A DNA stretch of 47,766 bases from Pirellulales bacterium (GTDB lineage Bacteria; Planctomycetota; Planctomycetia; Pirellulales; Pirellulaceae): positions 19,276 to 67,041 of the forward strand of contig JAKUOW010000005.1 of NCBI GenBank assembly GCA_022451045.1, read 5' to 3'. The notes beneath the pieces are model-generated. The model was not told the DNA's origin. It did not search any database and saw only the letters and a program-made list of their open reading frames with translations. Numbering within the stretch: position 1 is the first letter of the stretch; each line of letters starts with the position of its first letter. Of the stretch, positions 43,376 to 47,766 are shown in pieces. Both the position numbers and the translations under genes were made by a program.

Positions 43376-44989
43376 TTATTTATCCGGCATTAGGTACGGC
43401 ACCCTAAGGTCTTTAGGTAGTGGAGTCACGTAGTTTTGTGCACCCCACTTATTCCACCGTGCAGACATCCTTCGCACACGTTCTGGATGGCGTCCCGCTA
43501 AATCATTTACTTCTGTACGATCCGCATTAAAGTCGTATAACTCCCAAGGCTGATCATCCAGCGCTACCAGCTTCCAACGACCTTGTCGAACAGCTCTGTT
43601 TCCCTGATGCTCAAAAAACAGCGTACGACGCCGTGGATTCTTGTTTATCTGATCAGTAAGACTGATGCCCGGCAAGCTTAAACGACTATCATACTTGGCA
43701 CCACTTACAGTGATGGCCGTTGGCATCAAGTCGATAATGTGAGCAGGCGAGTGAATAATCGTACCACTCTCTACTGTTAGACCACGTGGCCAATGGATGA
43801 TTCCAGGTGATGCTATTCCGCCTTCGTGATTGAAATGTTTGTACATCCGCCACGGAGTATTTGACGCATTTGCCCAACCGGAGCCAATACTATGAAATGT
43901 ACCCGGCTTTCCCATTTCATCGAGCATCTTGCCAGTGTGCAGAATATTCTGGTTGCTTGAGACAATATCGAAGCCAAAAGGGTCCCATTCGAAACATGCA
44001 CCATTATCAGACGTAAAAACAATGAGTGTATTCTCTAATTCACCATTCCCGGTCAGGTCGTTAATGACTCTGCCTAGTTGCTGGTCCATTCGATCAATCA
44101 TGGCTGCGTAAATGGCCATCCGTCTAGCAAGATCCGCACGTCGGTCTGCCGGCAACGTATCCCAGGCGGGGTTTACTCCGGTTTTTGTCTCGCCGTAATT
44201 GCGCCAGTGTGAACGCGGGCTCAGCTGAGTTTCATCGGGAACGATACCCAGAGATTTCATGCGACCAAGTCGTTCTTCGCGAAGGGCATCCCAACCCTGG
44301 TGGTATCGATCCTTGTATCTGGCGATTTCATCCTGAGGTGCATGTAGTGGGAAATGCGGAGCATTGTAGGCTAGGTAGAGGAACCATGGCTGGTCCGGAG
44401 TTTCTCGTGCGAGCTTTAAGAAGTCGAGTGCGTGATCTGTGACAGCATCAGTGGCATAGAACTCACCGGCCGGGTATGTACGAGCTGCCCTGTTTGCAGG
44501 CGTACGCACCAGATGCTCCGGGTCAAAAAAACGTTTTGCACTTACCAGTGTGCCATAGAATTCTTCGAATCCATGTTTGGTTGGATCGGGAGTTCCAAGA
44601 TGCCACTTACCGGCCATGAACGAACGGTAGCCAGCTGATTGTAGAACTTGTGCAATAGTCTGAGCTTCCGATGATACAACGCCTCGATATCCCGGTTTAC
44701 CAAGGTCATTGGTCGTCATATGCCCAAGTCCCACGCGGTGTGGGTACTGCCCGGTAAGAATTGCTGCCCGAGAAGGACAACATCGGCCGGTGTTATAGAA
44801 CTGGGTCAACCTGACACCGTTAAAGGCCAGTTGATCCAGATTCGGAGTACGGATTTCACCACCATAGCAACCTAGGTCACTAAATCCCAGGTCATCAGCA
44901 ACAATGTAAAGGATATTGGGGCGTTCGGCTGCAAGAGTCGTATTGCAGAAGACCGTTAGTAGGAACAAGGAGATTCGAATTGTGCGCAT
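43376..44989 (-). CDS. Arylsulfatase
   Basis: An exported 537-residue formylglycine sulfatase with signal peptide (ISLFLLTVFCNTTLAA). RPNILYIVADDLGFSDLGCYGG gives the metal Asp pair, YNTGRCCPSRAAILTGQYPHRVGLGH the CxPSR site, AGKWHLGT the catalytic Lys and His, VFTSDNGACFEW the metal DN, and NHEGGIASPGIIHWPRG the second Lys/His region. It is close to the arylsulfatase A-like type common in planctomycetes. It lies downstream of the porin gene on the same strand after 212 bases and may work with it in glycan use, but the gap does not show an operon. Confidence 0.96.
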   Translation of the reverse strand: MRTIRISLFLLTVFCNTTLAAERPNILYIVADDLGFSDLGCYGGEIRTPNLDQLAFNGVRLTQFYNTGRCCPSRAAILTGQYPHRVGLGHMTTNDLGKPGYRGVVSSEAQTIAQVLQSAGYRSFMAGKWHLGTPDPTKHGFEEFYGTLVSAKRFFDPEHLVRTPANRAARTYPAGEFYATDAVTDHALDFLKLARETPDQPWFLYLAYNAPHFPLHAPQDEIARYKDRYHQGWDALREERLGRMKSLGIVPDETQLSPRSHWRNYGETKTGVNPAWDTLPADRRADLARRMAIYAAMIDRMDQQLGRVINDLTGNGELENTLIVFTSDNGACFEWDPFGFDIVSSNQNILHTGKMLDEMGKPGTFHSIGSGWANASNTPWRMYKHFNHEGGIASPGIIHWPRGLTVESGTIIHSPAHIIDLMPTAITVSGAKYDSRLSLPGISLTDQINKNPRRRTLFFEHQGNRAVRQGRWKLVALDDQPWELYDFNADRTEVNDLAGRHPERVRRMSARWNKWGAQNYVTPLPKDLRVPYLMPDK

Positions 44990-45201
44990 AGGGAATCAGA
45001 ATAAATTGGAGTAAAGCATGAATTGGAATTCGATTCTACACAACCAATTCTTCTCCCGCATTCTCTGCCTGAATGGCTAGCATTCCATAGCCAGATGCTG
45101 TGTTGGGAACAGCGTGCCGCAGATTATAGGACTACACGACCGCACAACATATTAGCCAGAGCCGTCAGGCCACGAGCAATATAGGATGAGGGAGTAGACA
45201 A

Positions 45202-46557
45202 TTAGAACTCCACGTACAATCGCATAGCAAAGCCATGAGAATCGTGGGTAGTAGCAGCATGTCGACGACTCCAAAGATAGTCGCACATCACTTTCGCAGT
45301 CGATGTTAAGTACCAATTAAAACCAACTGAAGTATTCTCAAGCTCACCACCGCTGATACTTCCGTCATTTAAGTCGACATTGGAATACCGCGCTTTTAAT
45401 TCAAGAGCCCCTCCCCAATTGAGTCCATTACTATTGAGTCTGTGAACAGGATTCAATGGAACAACTCGTCCAAATGCGCCATTGGATCTGGAATAGGGAC
45501 GATGTTCGCCAGTTAAAAAATATGTCGCCTGACAGTAGTAACCACAAAAATCAGCATTGCCAATCAAAGAGCTTGCTGGAAAAACAGTGTCGCTTGTTCT
45601 TGCGGAAACAAATTCATACTGTAGAGAAAGGGTGTCTAAAACTACGGCTGCCTCGGCTCCTAAGAATGTCGCGTTATCTGCCTCAAAGAATCCGGTATCC
45701 ACAAATCGCGGTGTGTTTCGGAATTCCGGTCGGGCTCTAAAACGAAAACCCTCTGCTCCGGAAACAGGGTCGTAAGAACCATCATTGATGCGAATGGCTC
45801 CTCCCAGATGAATTAATCTACGGTCGTCCTCACTGTGTCTGGGAGTGCCGGAGAGTCTTGCGGCAAAGGAGTGTTGTCCGTTACCCAACGCAGTACCATC
45901 TTCGCCAGGATCAAATCGTAGATAAGCAACTGCATATCGAAAGTCCTGATTTCCGAATGTATCCCAAATCATGATTCCAGGATCATATTCCTGTTGCATG
46001 GCGTCGTGTACAGCTGAACGTTCTAAGAAAGTCAGGTGCTTTGCACTTGTTTCGTTATCCAATCCAAACGGCACTTTCAAGTGTCCAGCACGGAGTTTAC
46101 CTAGACTTCCAAAGTAATTCAGTTGCATCCACACATCTTGAAAAACAGTGCTTTCAATATTTGCGAATTCAAATTCAGCTGAGTAGTCGATAAATTCATT
46201 CAAACTGCCAACAGCTTGAATTCGGGCGCGGCGAAAAAACACTCCGTCTTCTAGAATTCCTACGTCCGATTCAAGGCTATCCGGGCCAGTGATCCATAGC
46301 CAATCTTGTTCTAGTCTTCCACGCAGCTTGACTTGCAGTGAATCATCCGACAGTTTTGAAATATGGTTGCTGTTTTTATGCGAAGCAGATAACGCTGTCT
46401 GCGTATCCGCCAACGCACGCTCAAGTCTGTCAATCCTTTGTGATACTGTCTCTGCCGTTTGCACATTAGATTGACTCAGAACTGGATTATTAAATCCAAT
46501 CCAGATAGTCATGCAATATGCTGCTACTGTGCAAGTTATTAGCCGGTAAATTGACAT
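45202..46557 (-). CDS. Porin of the phosphate-selective O/P family
   Basis: An outer-membrane beta-barrel of 451 residues. After a signal peptide (LITCTVAAYCMTIWIGF) comes a short coiled coil (VSQRIDRLERALADTQTALSAS). The barrel has alternating strands such as LQVKLRGRLEQDWLWI, DGVFFRRARIQAVGSLNEFIDYSAEFEF, VWMQLNYFGSLGKLRAGHLKVPFGLDN and HGFAMRLYVEF, ending in the C-terminal Phe used for barrel insertion. Family members are called phosphate-selective but many planctomycete copies probably carry other anions. The substrate is open. Confidence 0.9.
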   Translation of the reverse strand: MSIYRLITCTVAAYCMTIWIGFNNPVLSQSNVQTAETVSQRIDRLERALADTQTALSASHKNSNHISKLSDDSLQVKLRGRLEQDWLWITGPDSLESDVGILEDGVFFRRARIQAVGSLNEFIDYSAEFEFANIESTVFQDVWMQLNYFGSLGKLRAGHLKVPFGLDNETSAKHLTFLERSAVHDAMQQEYDPGIMIWDTFGNQDFRYAVAYLRFDPGEDGTALGNGQHSFAARLSGTPRHSEDDRRLIHLGGAIRINDGSYDPVSGAEGFRFRARPEFRNTPRFVDTGFFEADNATFLGAEAAVVLDTLSLQYEFVSARTSDTVFPASSLIGNADFCGYYCQATYFLTGEHRPYSRSNGAFGRVVPLNPVHRLNSNGLNWGGALELKARYSNVDLNDGSISGGELENTSVGFNWYLTSTAKVMCDYLWSRRHAATTHDSHGFAMRLYVEF

Positions 46558-46765
46558 CTTGGCATTTGTACATATAACAAGGCAAAACGTACGTAAACAG
46601 ATACTTCAATCGTCCGAAAATAGATGTTTTTCAAGCGTTTCTTGTAAAACTATTGTTTTTGCAAGGCAGCACGATCCGAGAACATGCGGTCCGCTCAGCG
46701 GTGCCAGCGGTGACCCTTAAAGTGGCTCGAGAAACTGCTGGAGGAGTGGTAGAATTAGTCGAGTC

Positions 46766-47473
46766 ATGCGTGTAGTTCTGTTTGATCTTGATGATACCTT
46801 GTTTGACCACCAGCATTGCAGTCGCGCTGGCTTGGCTGCTGTGCAACAAACCTTTGCTGGGCGAATCCGGGGATCGGTCGAGGAAGTCGAAGCCGCTTAT
46901 CATGAGCTACTTGAGGTATGGCATCTGAAAGTCCTTGAGGGTTTGATCTCAATTGACGAAGCTCGCATTGAGCGATTTCGAGTCATGTTGTCCAGCGAGC
47001 AAACGATGGCAACGGAGGATGAAGCACGAACTGCGGCACGCTGTTATCGAGCTGCATTTGATGCGGCATATCAGCCCGTTCCAGGGGCCATCGAATTGCT
47101 AAAACGTGTAAAAGCGGCATGTCCTATCGGAATCGTGACGAATCATTTTCTGGCTGAACAAATCAAAAAGATCGCAGCCATTGGGGTCGAACCATTTGTT
47201 GACGAGTTAGTTGTGTCAGAAGAAGTTGGGGCGCCTAAACCGGATCCGAGAGTTTTCGAATTAGCGTTATCGCGTCTGGGCAGTACACCGGACCAAGCCG
47301 TGATGATCGGTGACTCCTGGTCGTCAGATATTGTTGGAGCAACCGCGTTGGGAATACCTGCGATTTGGCTGAATCGGTATGAAAGGTCATGTCCTGATGC
47401 TTCGCTTGCGACAGAAATTAATTCATTGGAACCGGTTGATGAAATTGCTGACTTGATTCTCAGTACACGATAG
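46766..47473 (+). CDS. HAD-family hydrolase (YjjG-like phosphatase)
   Basis: A cytoplasmic 235-residue phosphatase of the haloacid dehalogenase superfamily. VVLFDLDDTLFDH holds the nucleophile and acid Asp (motif I), GIVTNHF motif II, SEEVGAPKPDPRVF the motif III Lys, and VMIGDSWSSDIVGA motif IV. A helical cap of about 80 residues after motif I places it in subclass C1, near YjjG-type nucleotide phosphatases; the actual substrate cannot be read off. It converges with the tmRNA gene. Confidence 0.92.
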   Translation: MRVVLFDLDDTLFDHQHCSRAGLAAVQQTFAGRIRGSVEEVEAAYHELLEVWHLKVLEGLISIDEARIERFRVMLSSEQTMATEDEARTAARCYRAAFDAAYQPVPGAIELLKRVKAACPIGIVTNHFLAEQIKKIAAIGVEPFVDELVVSEEVGAPKPDPRVFELALSRLGSTPDQAVMIGDSWSSDIVGATALGIPAIWLNRYERSCPDASLATEINSLEPVDEIADLILSTR

Positions 47474-47499
47474 TTACTGATTGGTAGTTGCCTTTGATT

Positions 47500-47515
47500 C
47501 AGGCGGCAACGCCTG
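47500..47515 (+). terminator. GNRA-capped hairpin after the HAD gene
   Basis: CAGGCG (47500-47505) and CGCCTG (47510-47515) form a 6-bp GC-rich stem closed by a GCAA tetraloop, 26 bases after the HAD stop. Only a short U-poor tail follows, so it is a possible terminator or 3'-end stabiliser. Confidence 0.4.
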
Positions 47516-47570
47516 TCATTTGCCGTCATCGGCTGACAATGGGGTGACCATGTAACTGGCCGCCATTAAC

Positions 47571-47600
47571 AAAAAAAACCCCTGCGGTAACATGGGTTTT
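47571..47600 (-). terminator. Rho-independent terminator of tmRNA
   Basis: Read on the minus strand, AAAACCC and GGGUUUU pair around a 12-base loop and the stem runs into eight U residues. It lies about 50 bases past the mature 3' end of tmRNA, as expected for its precursor transcript. Confidence 0.75.
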
Positions 47601-47648
47601 CATCTTCTTTGTCAGGCCCTGGCACCGGATGGCACCAAGGATGAAAAG

Positions 47649-47766
47649 TGGAGGCGGCGGGGATCGAACCCGCGTCCCGCGACATTTCCATGCATGCTTC
47701 TACGTGTGTATTCGACTATTTGATTTTAGCTAGATAGAAAGCTTGCCGAGGAGATTACTATCCGGC
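47649..47766 (-). ncRNA. ssrA: tmRNA (3' part; continues beyond the window)
   Basis: The minus strand ends in a tRNA-like T-arm, CGCGGGTTCGATCCCCGC, followed by the acceptor strand CGCCTCC and discriminator A at 47649. The preceding GTAGAAGC and CGCGGGA blocks are usual for the 3' domain of tmRNA, which rescues stalled ribosomes with SmpB. CCA is not encoded: the genome continues CTT after the discriminator. The tag-peptide frame and 5' half lie outside the window. In a blind genome scan this 3' region can be mistaken for a tRNA. Confidence 0.9.

Noticed and set aside
45018-45080. A 20-codon frame in the gap between the sulfatase and porin genes
   Set aside because: It is too short, with no recognisable motif; I see nothing else in the 212-base gap.
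1-47766. Insertion sequences, prophage or integrated elements
   Set aside because: No transposase, integrase, phage structural gene or terminal repeats were found, and gene style is even throughout.

Overview
The window most likely comes from the chromosome of a Planctomycetota bacterium, probably an aquatic Pirellulales-like lineage. The signs are three CxPSR-type sulfatases, two DUF1549/DUF1553 + DUF1501 gene pairs, a PVC-type membrane-bound dehydrogenase with a CxxCH domain, DUF1080 (3-keto-disaccharide hydrolase-like) proteins, a kinase/SUMF1 fusion and a Porin O/P channel. The assignment rests on gene content only. I see no integrase, transposase or CRISPR array, and no gene-free stretch longer than about 300 bases.

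Layout. 1-7.7 kb: a truncated sulfatase, a coupled ceramidase-like/cytochrome pair, a WD40 protein, and a secreted thioredoxin-like gene whose frame is interrupted by one in-frame UGA. 7.7-7.9 kb: intergenic DNA with near-palindromic repeats spaced 33 bp. 7.9-14.1 kb: a sulfatase, an operon DUF1549-DUF1501-aldo/keto reductase on the minus strand, and an EF-hand gene whose frame continues past a UGA. 14.1-18 kb: an operon of two YbjQ-family proteins and a PrsW-like protease, then monomeric isocitrate dehydrogenase. 18-23.2 kb (plus strand): an SPFH protein and an Arc-type repressor behind a palindrome-rich promoter, an acyltransferase carrying ankyrin repeats, and a sodium:solute symporter with a small membrane partner. 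23.2-33.3 kb: a minus-strand operon DUF1549-DUF1501-PQQ-like propeller, then DUF1080, WD40, SGNH-DUF1080 and di-heme genes. 33.4-43.4 kb: a probable seven-gene operon, kinase/SUMF1/hydrolase - MBOAT acyltransferase - five tandem SGNH-like paralogs. 43.4-47.8 kb: a sulfatase, a porin, a HAD phosphatase and the 3' part of tmRNA with its terminator.

How the genes fit together. Most secreted products suit degradation of sulfated glycans and oxidation of sugars: sulfatases, DUF1080 and SGNH hydrolases, PVC cytochromes, and a porin for uptake. The 36.5-43.4 kb cluster points the other way, to building or decorating an extracellular polymer by O-acylation. Its five-fold expansion of the SGNH-like partner is the strongest candidate here for an undescribed system.

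The second notable signal is the UGA-interrupted gene at 6716-7702. The frame resumes at once with clear protein-like sequence, and a hairpin with a G in its loop sits at the distance expected for a bacterial SECIS. I read it as a candidate selenoprotein. All functional statements come from reading the sequence and family knowledge; no database search was run.
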